Shown one piece after another: positions 47,138 through 55,022 of a stretch of 64,000 nt of DNA; positions within the stretch are counted from its first letter, which is position 1; each line of letters starts with the position of its first letter. The notes beneath the pieces are model-generated. The model had not been told where the DNA came from and ran no database searches. It saw only the letters and a list, made by a program, of their open reading frames with translations. Source of the stretch: Methanolobus sp. (GTDB taxonomy: Archaea > Halobacteriota > Methanosarcinia > Methanosarcinales > Methanosarcinaceae); NCBI RefSeq assembly GCF_016278365.1, contig NZ_JADQBZ010000005.1:1-64000 (forward strand), in the 5' to 3' direction. The position numbers were made by a program, and so were the translations under genes.

Positions 47138-47161
47138 CTTAAATACTTATTAAACCTTTCG
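47138..47161 (-). promoter_or_regulatory. Promoter of the mtr operon
   Basis: On the minus strand CGAAAGG (BRE-like) is followed by TTTAATAAGTATTTAAG. Transcription would start near 47120, giving a leader of about 105 nt before mtrE. The rest of the 245-nt gap is AT-rich and shows no other gene. Confidence 0.6.
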
Positions 47162-47258
47162 AATGAAATCCGATGAAAAACCCTTGGAACCTATCAAAAG
47201 CACGTATTAATGAGTATACAAAAAATATAATTTCTCATCGATATAATATTTTGATTAC

Positions 47259-47654
47259 TTAACTCGTGCATTCCCGCCGGTCAAAGTTAAGTATATATAT
47301 GTCTGGCCTGGGCATTTTACCGCTGCCTCTGGCAAAATCCATGTAACATCTGCTGCATAGCAGGCGGGAGTTAAGGGAAGCTATCTCTGCGGTGCCGGGC
47401 ACAAGTCTTGCAAAAAGGAATGATGGTTCTACTTCAAGATCTAAAGATGCGGCTTTAAGGTACTCTGTTATGTGCTCCTCGAATATCTCGAGGTCGTCCG
47501 CCTGGAGTCCTCTTGTATTAATAGTAACACCGCAGCAACCGCAGGGAAGTGCAAAGATATCCTCCTCGATGAGGAATACAGGCTTGGCAAGGATATTCCT
47601 TAATTTGTTCTCAAGCTGCCCACGGTTCTTTGATAGTCTGTCTGTTATTCTCAT
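47259..47654 (-). CDS. Cysteine-rich small protein coupled to the U32 gene (131 aa)
   Basis: A soluble protein with two cysteine clusters, LPCGCCGV (about 57-64) and LCSRCYMDFARG (about 99-110), a likely zinc or Fe-S site. A helical middle (LEIFEEHITEYLKAASLDLEVEPSFLFARLV) separates them. Family not recognised. Its ATG overlaps the U32 stop by 4 nt, so the two are translated together. It lies immediately upstream of the mtr promoter on the same strand. Confidence 0.78.
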   Translation of the reverse strand: MRITDRLSKNRGQLENKLRNILAKPVFLIEEDIFALPCGCCGVTINTRGLQADDLEIFEEHITEYLKAASLDLEVEPSFLFARLVPGTAEIASLNSRLLCSRCYMDFARGSGKMPRPDIYILNFDRRECTS

Positions 47655-48682
47655 GTCCGTTTCTCCGTATTCAGGGGCTGAAGCATCTGTTGCGCACCCT
47701 CGGAAGAGTATACCTGAACAACTTTTTCCGTGAGCCTTTTACAATATCCGCACCTAATGCAGACCTTATCACAACGCTTCCATTGAGATATAGCGCCTTC
47801 AAGTTCCTTGTTAGGTATGTAAAACAGGTCCCTTATGTCCTTAGGGCAGTCAAGCAGGTCCATCAGATTGCCATCGTAGTGCTGTTCTGCATATGCTTTG
47901 ACGTTGTTTAGTATCCAGTTTGGGAAATGCGTCCTACCGCCAATCTTGAATGTATCCGTTATATGCTCGTACTCCTTGAGGTCCTCAGGCCTTATCCAGG
48001 GTGATTTTATGAGCTGCTGCGGGTCGTTGACCCTGATAGAGAGGCACTTGTAATAATAGTAATCGTCAAGGACGTTCAGTTTTGGTCCCGGACCATTGGC
48101 ATGTGAAAAGAAGTTGAAGTGTGCGTACCTGAAAGGGCACTGGTAGAGGCAACCCTCATTAACTAACAACTTGAGTCCGCAGGAAACTGATTCCTTGATG
48201 GCTTCAAGCTTTGGGAAATCCCTGTTGACCGCAGGATCTATAACAATAGTGTCTGCTCCCAGTTCCTCGTAGAATACTGCCTTTTGCGGTGAGTCCACAA
48301 AGGAAAGCACTGACACGACCACTTCCATATCGTACTCTCTTGAGAGCATTTCTACAAAATAAGGCTCGGCAACTGTAATGGAGTCAATACCTGATTTATT
48401 CAGCTGGTCAAAATACCAGTTGATCTTGTTGAAACCCTGAGGAGTCAGGTGCTGTCCACCCATACATGAGCTGTTTAGAACCACTTCCATCTTCACGCCC
48501 CTTTCGTGCGCATACTCGGTCTGCTCGCGTATTTCCTCAAGCCCGGGCGCGCTTAGATTTGTCCGCCCGGTTCCAACATAGTCGGGAGTTCCCGCCATAT
48601 ATACTGCATAAATGTCCTCCGGGCAAGCTAACAGGTCCTGCAGTCCTTCCATATGCCCGGCATGCGGTACGTAAAGTTTCAT
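47651..48682 (-). CDS. U32 peptidase-family Fe-S protein
   Basis: A 343-residue member of the U32 family (relatives: UbiU/UbiV, RlhA, TrhP), which are Fe-S TIM-barrel-like proteins that act mostly in hydroxylation or RNA modification rather than proteolysis. Cysteines in NEGCLYQCPFRYAHF (about 190-205) and the C-terminal CDKVCIRCGYC can ligate a cluster. ATG 48682 (MKLYVPHAGH) is chosen since the in-frame extension beyond it would run into the divergent gene at 48768. Function unknown here; coupled to the cysteine-rich protein. Confidence 0.85.
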   Translation of the reverse strand: MKLYVPHAGHMEGLQDLLACPEDIYAVYMAGTPDYVGTGRTNLSAPGLEEIREQTEYAHERGVKMEVVLNSSCMGGQHLTPQGFNKINWYFDQLNKSGIDSITVAEPYFVEMLSREYDMEVVVSVLSFVDSPQKAVFYEELGADTIVIDPAVNRDFPKLEAIKESVSCGLKLLVNEGCLYQCPFRYAHFNFFSHANGPGPKLNVLDDYYYYKCLSIRVNDPQQLIKSPWIRPEDLKEYEHITDTFKIGGRTHFPNWILNNVKAYAEQHYDGNLMDLLDCPKDIRDLFYIPNKELEGAISQWKRCDKVCIRCGYCKRLTEKVVQVYSSEGAQQMLQPLNTEKRT

Positions 48683-48767
48683 TGCTTGCTGGTAAGCCTG
48701 AATTAAGATAAGTATTTTGGTGTGTGAAGCCAAAAGTATATCATGTTTCAACCATTTTTTATAATCT

Positions 48768-49580
48768 ATGATACTGGGAGCTTCCTCCTTTGCAGGCAGT
48801 TTTTCGCAGATAGCATCAGAAGTGGAATCCATAGAACTCTACATTCCCAAGATGGGACTTTACGACAATGCGATGCTCCGGAAGGATCTCCTTAACAGAA
48901 TGATCGATGAGCTATCCACATTTGACCTGTATACTTCTTTGCATGCGCCTTATTTTGCCGTTTCACACACTTATCCGCGAGATGTGCTGGTGGATACCGG
49001 GAACATGGACGATGTCGCTTTCCGGCTTATAAGGGAGTCCATAGAGATTGCAGCCAGCCTCAGCTCGCGTGTTGTAGTGCTGCATCCGGGGAGAATAAAT
49101 GGTGACAGGGATAAGGCTTTCTCCTCAATGGTAAGCAATCTCGGGTTACTTGCCCAAACAGCAGGAGAACATGGTGTGATCCTGGGTCTTGAGAACAAAG
49201 AAGGCACGGATCAGGGTAATTTATGCACCGGCTCCGCAGAGTTGATAAGGGCAATAGAGGAAGTCAATTCCGACAACCTGGGAATAACCTTCGATATAGG
49301 GCACGCCAATCTTACATGTGGGGGCAATATGGTGAAACTGCGCGAGTTCGCAGCCGCAATAGCTCCGTATGTAGTTCATGTGCATGTACACGATAACAGA
49401 GGCATATGGCTGGAGCACTACGATGGTGACGAGCACCTCGCACCCGGGGATGGTATAATAGACTATAGTGTCCTCAATGAACTGACAGGTTACAGAGGCA
49501 TCTATAACATGGAAGTGTTTTCCATGGAAGATGTCGTGAAAGGAAAGGGTACTATCCTTAATGCTATTCGTATCCCTTAG
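48768..49580 (+). CDS. Xylose isomerase-like TIM-barrel protein (AP endonuclease family 2 fold)
   Basis: A 270-residue sugar phosphate isomerase/epimerase-like TIM barrel. Metal-ligand motifs are visible: SLHAPYF, VVVLHPGR, LGLENKEG, ITFDIGHANL, VVHVHVHDNRG and the late NMEVFS. Either a sugar isomerase or an endonuclease IV-like enzyme; no extra zinc-triad pattern typical of Nfo is obvious, so isomerase is favoured. AAGTATATC near 48735 is its TATA box, likely giving a leaderless or short-leader message. TAG stop, overlapping the usp stop tail to tail. Confidence 0.8.
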   Translation: MILGASSFAGSFSQIASEVESIELYIPKMGLYDNAMLRKDLLNRMIDELSTFDLYTSLHAPYFAVSHTYPRDVLVDTGNMDDVAFRLIRESIEIAASLSSRVVVLHPGRINGDRDKAFSSMVSNLGLLAQTAGEHGVILGLENKEGTDQGNLCTGSAELIRAIEEVNSDNLGITFDIGHANLTCGGNMVKLREFAAAIAPYVVHVHVHDNRGIWLEHYDGDEHLAPGDGIIDYSVLNELTGYRGIYNMEVFSMEDVVKGKGTILNAIRIP

Positions 49581-49999
49581 GGATCTGTGGGCACATTGTA
49601 GTTGGGAGGGACCACGAGAACCAGCACATCGGATGACTGTAATACTTTTTCAGTTACAGTACCGACAAATTTCTTGATCCCGCTCTTTCCCTGCGTACCC
49701 ATTACTATCCTGTCCACGTTAAGCTCTTTTGCTATCTCTACTATCTTTTCAGGGGCGTTACCATCTGCTATTAGCGTTTCGATGAATTCCTCCTTGCATC
49801 CCATTTTCATAAGTGTGTCTTTGATGGCCTGAAGTGCGTTTTCAGCACCTTCCTTACGCCACGTCTTCCTGGTGATTCCCTTGTCGGGTACCACATGAAG
49901 CACTATTAACTGGTAGTCGTGTTTTATTGCGATCTTAGCTGCAACCTTTGCAGCATTCTCCGCATATGCCGAACCGTCTGTTGGGATTAAAATTTTCAT
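49577..49999 (-). CDS. Universal stress protein (UspA family)
   Basis: A 140-residue Usp monomer. MKILIPTDGSAYAENAAKVA at the N-terminus and MGTQGKSGIKKFVGTVTEKVLQ near the C-terminus match the ATP-binding Usp signature (G-x2-G-x9-G-S/T). Leaderless by the TATA position (50020-50034). A 12-bp palindrome sits between that TATA and the start codon, a possible operator. Confidence 0.92.
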   Translation of the reverse strand: MKILIPTDGSAYAENAAKVAAKIAIKHDYQLIVLHVVPDKGITRKTWRKEGAENALQAIKDTLMKMGCKEEFIETLIADGNAPEKIVEIAKELNVDRIVMGTQGKSGIKKFVGTVTEKVLQSSDVLVLVVPPNYNVPTDP

Positions 50000-50005
50000 T
50001 ATTTT

Positions 50006-50034
50006 GCGATATGTCGCGCAAATATTAAATATTT
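50006..50034. promoter_or_regulatory. Palindromic divergent promoter/operator (usp and 50096 gene)
   Basis: Two perfect palindromes lie side by side: GCGATATGTCGC (50006-50017) and AAATATTAAATATTT (50020-50034). The second is a symmetric TATA element for both directions; the first falls between TATA and start codon of usp, where a repressor would block initiation. Confidence 0.45.
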
Positions 50035-50095
50035 GGGTTTGTAATGTATGTATTACAATGGCTGCAATACTATTTTGGATAAAGGAAGTGTACAG

Positions 50096-50560
50096 GTGAA
50101 CAAATACCAGAAATTCAAGAAAATGGATACTAAGAGTTATTCAGATGTGACCCGCTTCCTTAAGCAGACAACGCATCTGACAGCAAGGGAATGGGTGACT
50201 GCCCGCCTATGTGCTGATTTCAAGAACCTTTCCAACCAGTCAGAAATGACTTGGATCGGCGAAAAACTTCCAGAGCTTGTCCCTTTTATGGAAGAGACAT
50301 ACACCCGGCAGGAAGTTTCCAATGCGCGTGCAACCTTCAAGAAGAAAGTCCAACGAAGCGGAACTACTTTTTTCTATGCATACTATGCAGGCCTGATCAC
50401 CCAGGAAGAGATGCTTGGAATTATTCATCATATCGTCATAGATATCAAAAAGCTCATGGTTACAGAAGGCAGCGAAGTCCCTGAAGAACATGCAACTGAG
50501 GTCCAGTTATTGATCGCTGAGGTGCTTCGCAGAATAAATGAGTCCCTGGACGAAGATTAA
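50096..50560 (+). CDS. Hypothetical helical protein (154 aa)
   Basis: An all-helical soluble protein with a WIGEKLPELVPFMEETYTRQEVSNARATFKKKV region and an acidic tail. GTG 50096 is preferred to the upstream ATG at 50048 because AAGGA lies 9 nt before it and the TATA at 50020-50034 would place the transcript start near 50053. Similar short proteins occur in methanogens and haloarchaea (possibly DUF5806), function unknown. Confidence 0.7.
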   Translation: MNKYQKFKKMDTKSYSDVTRFLKQTTHLTAREWVTARLCADFKNLSNQSEMTWIGEKLPELVPFMEETYTRQEVSNARATFKKKVQRSGTTFFYAYYAGLITQEEMLGIIHHIVIDIKKLMVTEGSEVPEEHATEVQLLIAEVLRRINESLDED

Positions 50561-50599
50561 TTGGAAGACATGGGTTTGTTTGTTTAAGACAGGATTTGT

Positions 50600-50860
50600 T
50601 TATACTTGCCGTAGTGACCGGCGATACCTTTCGATCATCCTCATCTCTATCTGTCTCAGATACCTTGCCTGCACCCCTGATATGTACAGAGTGCTGTCAC
50701 CCATTTTCACAACTATGTCCGACTCCTTCGGAGCGCTGAACTCTACAGGGTATATGGCAGGTCCTCCGCATGTCGTGCATAACCTGAAGTCCTTGCCAGA
50801 CTTTTTTATAAATTCTTCCACTTCTTTCTCTATCCGGATTTGTATTGGATTGTCTGTCAT
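50600..50860 (-). CDS. Small hypothetical protein with CTTC zinc pair (86 aa)
   Basis: A short protein: an acidic N-terminal helix (IRIEKEVEEFIKKSGKDFRL), a CTTCGGPA knuckle (about 28-35), a beta-stretch and a basic C-terminal helix (YLRQIEMRMIERYRRSL). A single CxxC suggests metal binding as a dimer or with other residues. It diverges from srp19 across a symmetric AT element. No family recognised. Confidence 0.65.
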   Translation of the reverse strand: MTDNPIQIRIEKEVEEFIKKSGKDFRLCTTCGGPAIYPVEFSAPKESDIVVKMGDSTLYISGVQARYLRQIEMRMIERYRRSLRQV

Positions 50861-50959
50861 TGGACTAAACCCGTCTTTTCACTACTTAAGTTTTATTCTC
50901 CTTCCGGCAGCAGGCTTTCCCGGGCAAATTTAAATTTAATGAGTTCCAATGTATGCTCC

Positions 50960-51262
50960 ATGTTAATGAAGGATAAGGGAAAACTCGTTATCTGGCCTGC
51001 GTATATCGACAAGACCAGATCAAGAAGTAATGGTCGTATTATCTCTCGGAAGTCCTCTGTGAACGAACCCAGCATCCAGGAAATAGGCCTTGCAGCCCAA
51101 AAGCTGGGATTGACCCCGGAAATTGAGGCTGATAAAGCTTATCCGAAGTCCTGGTGGGAGTCTAAAGGCAGGGTCCTGATAGACAATACTGCGCCCAAGA
51201 CCGCGCTAGCCAGAAAGATAGCTTCAACTATCAAGGATATGCGTTCCGGCCAGACAAAATAA
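50960..51262 (+). CDS. srp19: Signal recognition particle 19-kDa protein
   Basis: About 100 residues. KLVIWPAYID followed by RSRSNGRIISRKSSVNEPSIQEIGLAAQKLGL and the WWESKGRV motif are the SRP19 signature. It binds 7S RNA helices 6/8 and promotes SRP54 binding. A symmetric AT-rich TATA (50926-50938) places the transcript start at the ATG 50960; ATG 50966 is the alternative. It faces sec61beta at its 3' side. Confidence 0.92.
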   Translation: MLMKDKGKLVIWPAYIDKTRSRSNGRIISRKSSVNEPSIQEIGLAAQKLGLTPEIEADKAYPKSWWESKGRVLIDNTAPKTALARKIASTIKDMRSGQTK

Positions 51263-51331
51263 CCTATACCGAGCAATTCTTGCTGGAAAACCAATCAAGA
51301 AGTTGGGAAAATAATAATCTCTGGATGAAAT

Positions 51332-51357
51332 ATATAAAGTAAAAATATAAAGTAAAA
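51332..51357 (-). repeat. Two 13-bp tandem repeats in the sec61beta trailer
   Basis: ATATAAAGTAAAA occurs twice in tandem (51332-51344, 51345-51357), in the 128-nt gap between srp19 and sec61beta. On the minus strand it forms T-rich runs after the hairpin at the end of sec61beta and may be part of a multi-T archaeal terminator. Confidence 0.5.
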
Positions 51358-51379
51358 ATATTAATAAAAATATCCTGCT

Positions 51380-51396
51380 CCCTGAGGTTCTCAGGG
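51380..51396 (-). terminator. Hairpin at the sec61beta stop
   Basis: CCCTGAG / CTCAGGG form a 7-bp stem with a tight 3-nt loop across the stop codon; T-rich sequence follows on the minus strand. Probable terminator. Confidence 0.5.
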
Positions 51397-51570
51397 AAGA
51401 GGCCATATTCCAAAGCTGGCATCCAGTATCATTATTATCAGGCCTATTACTATGCCCGTGGCAACAACTGTCTTTGGATCGACGTGTATTGCTCTCTTGT
51501 CAGCCTCGTAATAGCGCATGAGGCCGGCGGATGACATCAGCCCGCTGCCGCTAGATTTCTTTTTTGTCAT
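51391..51570 (-). CDS. Preprotein translocase subunit Sec61 beta
   Basis: A complete 59-residue protein. The N-terminal KKKSSGSGLMSSAGLMRYYE, the KAIHVDPKTV-like segment (here RAIHVDPKTV) and one C-terminal transmembrane helix (about 35-52) ending in WPLP match archaeal Sec61beta/SecG. It is the small auxiliary subunit of the SecYE channel. GGAG lies 7 nt before the ATG, and a TATA (51595-51608) gives a leader of only a few nt. With srp19 adjacent and secDF 17 kb away, this window carries several protein-export genes. Confidence 0.9.
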   Translation of the reverse strand: MTKKKSSGSGLMSSAGLMRYYEADKRAIHVDPKTVVATGIVIGLIIMILDASFGIWPLP

Positions 51571-51664
51571 TATTATCTCCGTATGCTTTTATGCAGTAAT
51601 ATATAGGTTATTATATTAGTTATTTGCCGTTACTGATGTACTTATTGATTTAAAAGATTGTGCC

Positions 51665-52684
51665 TCAGGAAAGGACTTCTTCCAGCAGGAAAGGCGGGTG
51701 GAACACACCATTCTCAGTGATTATGCCGCTGATGTTTTCCATTGGGGTCGCGTCAAAAGCGGGGTTGTACACCTTTACATCTGCCGGCGCAGTCTGGGCT
51801 CCTCTGCAGAATCTGAGTTCATCTTCATCCCGCAGCTCTATGGTAACAGTATCTTCCCAGCCCTCAAAGTCAAATGTCGAGACCGGGGCCGCAACGTAGA
51901 ATGGTATTCCGTGTTCTTTTGCCAGCACCGACAGGGAGTAGGTTCCGATCTTATTGAACACAGCATCCCCAGTTATCCTGTCTGCTCCGACTATTATTTT
52001 ATCTACCATACCTTTTCTCATCACATGCCCGGCCATAGAATCGGTAATAAGCGTCACCGGAATATTGTCCTGCATTAATTCCCATGTGGTGATCCTGCTG
52101 CCCTGATTAAGAGGACGGGTCTCGCAGGCCATCACATTGATCATTTTTCCCGCTTCCACTGCCGAGCGCACCACACCAAGAGCGGTTCCCCAGTCCACAC
52201 ATGCCATCCTTCCGGCGTTGCAATATGTCATAACAGTATCGCCATCCTTGAGCAGTTTTGCCCCATGCTTGCCTATCATCTTATTAGTAGCCACATCTTC
52301 ATCTGCGATGTTCTTTGCTTCTGAAAGGACAATGTCCCTGATGCCTTGCACATCGTAGGCATCTGATGTTGCATCGATGACCCTGTCAACTCCCCATGCC
52401 AGGTTCACTGCGGTAGGACGTGTGGCCTTGATGGTCTTTGCAGCTATGTCTATGTCCCTTATCAACGCATCCATGGTGCCGGCACTGCTCAGCATGGCTG
52501 AAAGCGCTACTCCGAAACCACCGGCTGCACCAAGGGCCGGCGCTCCCCTTACCCGAAGGGACCTGATGGCCTCGCAGAGGGAGCTCAGAGTGTTGCACTC
52601 AATGACTTTATATTCCACAGGAAGAAAGGTCTGGTCAATTATTACAATAGAATTTGATTCATCATTCCAGTCTATAGTTCTCAT
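51665..52684 (-). CDS. mtnA: Methylthioribose-1-phosphate isomerase
   Basis: A 339-residue MtnA of the eIF2B-like superfamily. The catalytic Cys is in YCNAGRMACVDWGTALGV (about 150-167) and the Asp in GADRITGDAVFNKIGTY. It converts 5-methylthioribose-1-P to the ribulose form; in methanogens the related reaction on 5-deoxyribose-1-P may feed 5'-deoxyadenosine salvage. ATG 52684 (MRTIDWN) is chosen over an in-frame start 24 nt upstream. The 240 nt beyond it are non-coding as far as I can tell. Confidence 0.9.
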   Translation of the reverse strand: MRTIDWNDESNSIVIIDQTFLPVEYKVIECNTLSSLCEAIRSLRVRGAPALGAAGGFGVALSAMLSSAGTMDALIRDIDIAAKTIKATRPTAVNLAWGVDRVIDATSDAYDVQGIRDIVLSEAKNIADEDVATNKMIGKHGAKLLKDGDTVMTYCNAGRMACVDWGTALGVVRSAVEAGKMINVMACETRPLNQGSRITTWELMQDNIPVTLITDSMAGHVMRKGMVDKIIVGADRITGDAVFNKIGTYSLSVLAKEHGIPFYVAAPVSTFDFEGWEDTVTIELRDEDELRFCRGAQTAPADVKVYNPAFDATPMENISGIITENGVFHPPFLLEEVLS

Positions 52685-52924
52685 AATATCTATCCGAATA
52701 AAAGACAAGCCTTAGATAAAAATGTGAAGGTTGATTCATGTGTGTACGGACATCTGCTTGGTATGAGGTGCTTTCAACGCAAGGCCGCCAAGACTTGGAG
52801 AATCCCGGTCTTGTATTTTTATAGCACGATGCCTTTGCTTTTTTTGTAAAGTGCCGGCAGATCTTTAGAAATAAGGTGTTGCCACAGAAAAAAAAGATAT
52901 GGAATTTGGATCTCCCTTAAAAAA

Positions 52925-53479
52925 TTATGCCCTCGAGTGAGTTCCTCGGGAGACTACTTCTTTACCCTTATATGCCCAATATATACCGGTGATCCCGGAG
53001 ATAATCATCAGGAGGGCTATTCCCCACACCAGTACCTGAGCACCTACCCAGGCGTTGAAGATGAACATCAGGCCGATGAGGATACTGACAATTCCCAATA
53101 TCCCGGTCCCCCAGCCATCGCCTGCGAAGGCAGCGATGACAGCTATAATCCCCATGCTCATGCCCAGGATCCCAAGAATCAGCGCGAGGGTAGCTGGTAC
53201 TATCACGGCTGCCTGAAGCGGATGCTGTAGTACAATGATGCCTGCGATTATACCAATAATACCGCCCAACAGTTTCCAGATCCAACCTGATCGGTCCAGA
53301 AAAATGGAGAATATCATGGCTATTCCCTGGATCAGCCACCAGAGGCCGACCAGCAGCATGATCACGGACAGTGTAGCTCCAGGCCAGCTAAGCAAAAGTA
53401 TGCCGAAAATGATAGAAGCAATTCCCCCCAGCAACAGTGACTGGCTGTTTACTGTGTCTAGATAGTTTGTATTTACCAT
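52925..53479 (-). CDS. HdeD/DUF308 membrane protein, copy 1
   Basis: A 184-residue protein with about six transmembrane helices and the DUF308 pattern GLWWLIQGIAMIF...RSGWIWKLLGGIIGIIAGIIVLQHPL. HdeD relatives are linked to acid and envelope stress. It is a clear paralogue of the gene at 60613-61128, with near-identical LGLWWLIQG and GIxVLQHPLQxA cores. GGGGGAAAG precedes the ATG and TGATATAAG is a fair TATA box. Confidence 0.88.
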   Translation of the reverse strand: MVNTNYLDTVNSQSLLLGGIASIIFGILLLSWPGATLSVIMLLVGLWWLIQGIAMIFSIFLDRSGWIWKLLGGIIGIIAGIIVLQHPLQAAVIVPATLALILGILGMSMGIIAVIAAFAGDGWGTGILGIVSILIGLMFIFNAWVGAQVLVWGIALLMIISGITGIYWAYKGKEVVSRGTHSRA

Positions 53480-53670
53480 TTCTTTCCCCCTTACTTTGAT
53501 CCACTTATATCAGCATCTCACAAATGCCCTTGCCGGAAAAATCAAAAAAGGGATAAAAAAGCTTTGGCAGGGCGCTCTATCAATATGTTTCCTGCCCAAG
53601 CCGGTTCCCTGTTATATGTAAGAAAGCGGACCCGAACCAAGTAATAACAATGTTTAAATTTTCTACCCGA

Positions 53671-54165
53671 TCACTCCTCTGCAAAGGCCTCGCGTAATTT
53701 CTCTTCCTGCTCCTTTGTAAGGTTGGAAGCAATGATCTCGAACTTGAAGTCTTTCATGGTTTCCACAACCTTGTCCATCACCGCACCGCTGGTCATAAGG
53801 AACAGCGCGGAAGTGCCTTCTGTCACCTTGCTTCTGACCGATTTTATGAATTCATCACTGATTCCCACATCTGCCATGGAACCTGCCAGTGCACCCATAG
53901 CTGCTCCGACCGCCATGCCTAAGAACGGGACGAAGAACAACAATCCAAAAAGTATTCCCCAGAAAGCACCACCCAATGCACCCGCGCCAGTCATACTGGT
54001 AAGCTGTCTCGTCTTTGGTTTCTTTTTTCCTTCCGGCCATGTAACGATTGCTGCATCGTGCAAAGTGATCAGTTGTTTCTTGTTCAGGTCTTCGATAACC
54101 CCAAGAGCTCTTTCGGCATCGTACGCGTTTTCGAATTTCAGTACGGTCAAAGTAGTCATTGCCAT
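53671..54165 (-). CDS. DUF1269 family protein with glycine-zipper membrane hairpin
   Basis: A 164-residue protein: an N-terminal ferredoxin-like beta-alpha region (TTLTVLKFENAYDAERALGVIEDLN), a hydrophobic hairpin rich in Gly/Ala (about 60-95, GGAFWGILFGLLFFVPFLGMAVGAAMGALAGS), and a C-terminal domain. Matches DUF1269, common in stress-linked gene sets. ATG 54165 follows AAGGGGAATT. It probably shares a transcript with the two genes upstream (54222-55648). Exact role unknown. Confidence 0.85.
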   Translation of the reverse strand: MAMTTLTVLKFENAYDAERALGVIEDLNKKQLITLHDAAIVTWPEGKKKPKTRQLTSMTGAGALGGAFWGILFGLLFFVPFLGMAVGAAMGALAGSMADVGISDEFIKSVRSKVTEGTSALFLMTSGAVMDKVVETMKDFKFEIIASNLTKEQEEKLREAFAEE

Positions 54166-54221
54166 ATTCAATTCCCCTTAAAATCTCCCCATTCTACTAT
54201 CGATCTATAATTGTTGTTTGA

Positions 54222-55022
54222 TTAGGCTTCAGCAGTCTCTTTCTCAGCTACCTTCAGTGCAGCACTCTCTACCAGCCCGGCCTGGACCAAGGCATCTATC
54301 GCTTCCCTAGTAGCTGCTTCTTCTATCAGGCCCGCGACAACCAAGGTCCTCACAGCCTCGGCCACTGCTGCAGTCCTGACCAGATCCATCTCTACTACTG
54401 TTTCAGCGGCTTCTTCAATGGCAGCCTCTTTAAGCTCTTCGGCCGTATCGATAGTTGACAGCACATCAAGCAAGGCAGCACCTTTGATGGCCTCGGATAC
54501 CTCAATGGCTGCTTCGGCCTCGGCAATGGCTTCAGTTTCTTTACCGATCATCAGCATTGCTTCGGGTGTAAGGAAACCCTGTGCAATGGGATGCCCTCCC
54601 GCTTCCCGGATAGCCTGTTTCAGGCCGGCGGCCCATACATGCTCAATGAGAAGCAGAGCGGCTGATGTACCGGGTTCTATTCTGTCAACAACTTCCAGAA
54701 TGTCCTTTATAGCGAGACCATAACTGTTCTCAGTACCTGTGGGAATATCTGCAGATGCTTCCTGTGAAGAGCTTAATGCTTCACTTTCCTTCATACCCAA
54801 CATCTTTTCAATCACTTTGCCTAATTCCACTTCCTCATCAGATGTAAGGTCTGTGTCTTCGATAGAAAAGATGTTCCCTTCCTCGTCCTTCATCACAAAA
54901 AGCATATCAAGCAGTCTTATTACTCCCCTGCTGCGTACCTCGTTCAATTCCCTCAGGCTGTCACCTTTGAACCTTTCGTTCGTTTCAAAGCCTATAGCCA
55001 GTAATTGTATCGGGCCTAACAT
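54222..55022 (-). CDS. DUF6325-like protein with Ala-rich C-terminal repeats
   Basis: A 266-residue acidic protein. Residues 1-130 start MLGPIQLLAIGF and have RLLDMLFVMKDEEGN, the DUF6325/DUF1269-like domain. Residues 170-260 are Ala/Glu-rich helical repeats in which units such as AVRTLVVAGLIEEAAT and AIDALVQAGLVESAAL recur. Its ATG overlaps the upstream stop by one nt (TAATG). Part of a three-gene operon with the LURP-one-like and DUF1269 genes. Confidence 0.75.
   Translation of the reverse strand: MLGPIQLLAIGFETNERFKGDSLRELNEVRSRGVIRLLDMLFVMKDEEGNIFSIEDTDLTSDEEVELGKVIEKMLGMKESEALSSSQEASADIPTGTENSYGLAIKDILEVVDRIEPGTSAALLLIEHVWAAGLKQAIREAGGHPIAQGFLTPEAMLMIGKETEAIAEAEAAIEVSEAIKGAALLDVLSTIDTAEELKEAAIEEAAETVVEMDLVRTAAVAEAVRTLVVAGLIEEAATREAIDALVQAGLVESAALKVAEKETAEA

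Noticed and set aside
48683-48832. In-frame N-terminal extension of the U32 gene.
   Set aside because: It would overlap the start of the divergent TIM-barrel gene and lies upstream of the likely transcript start.
52730-52830. Sequence between mtnA and the DUF308 gene faintly like the tail end of an IS605/TnpB element (GGAGAATCCC).
   Set aside because: Only a few bases fit, no transposase fragment or terminal hairpin is visible, so no mobile element is called.
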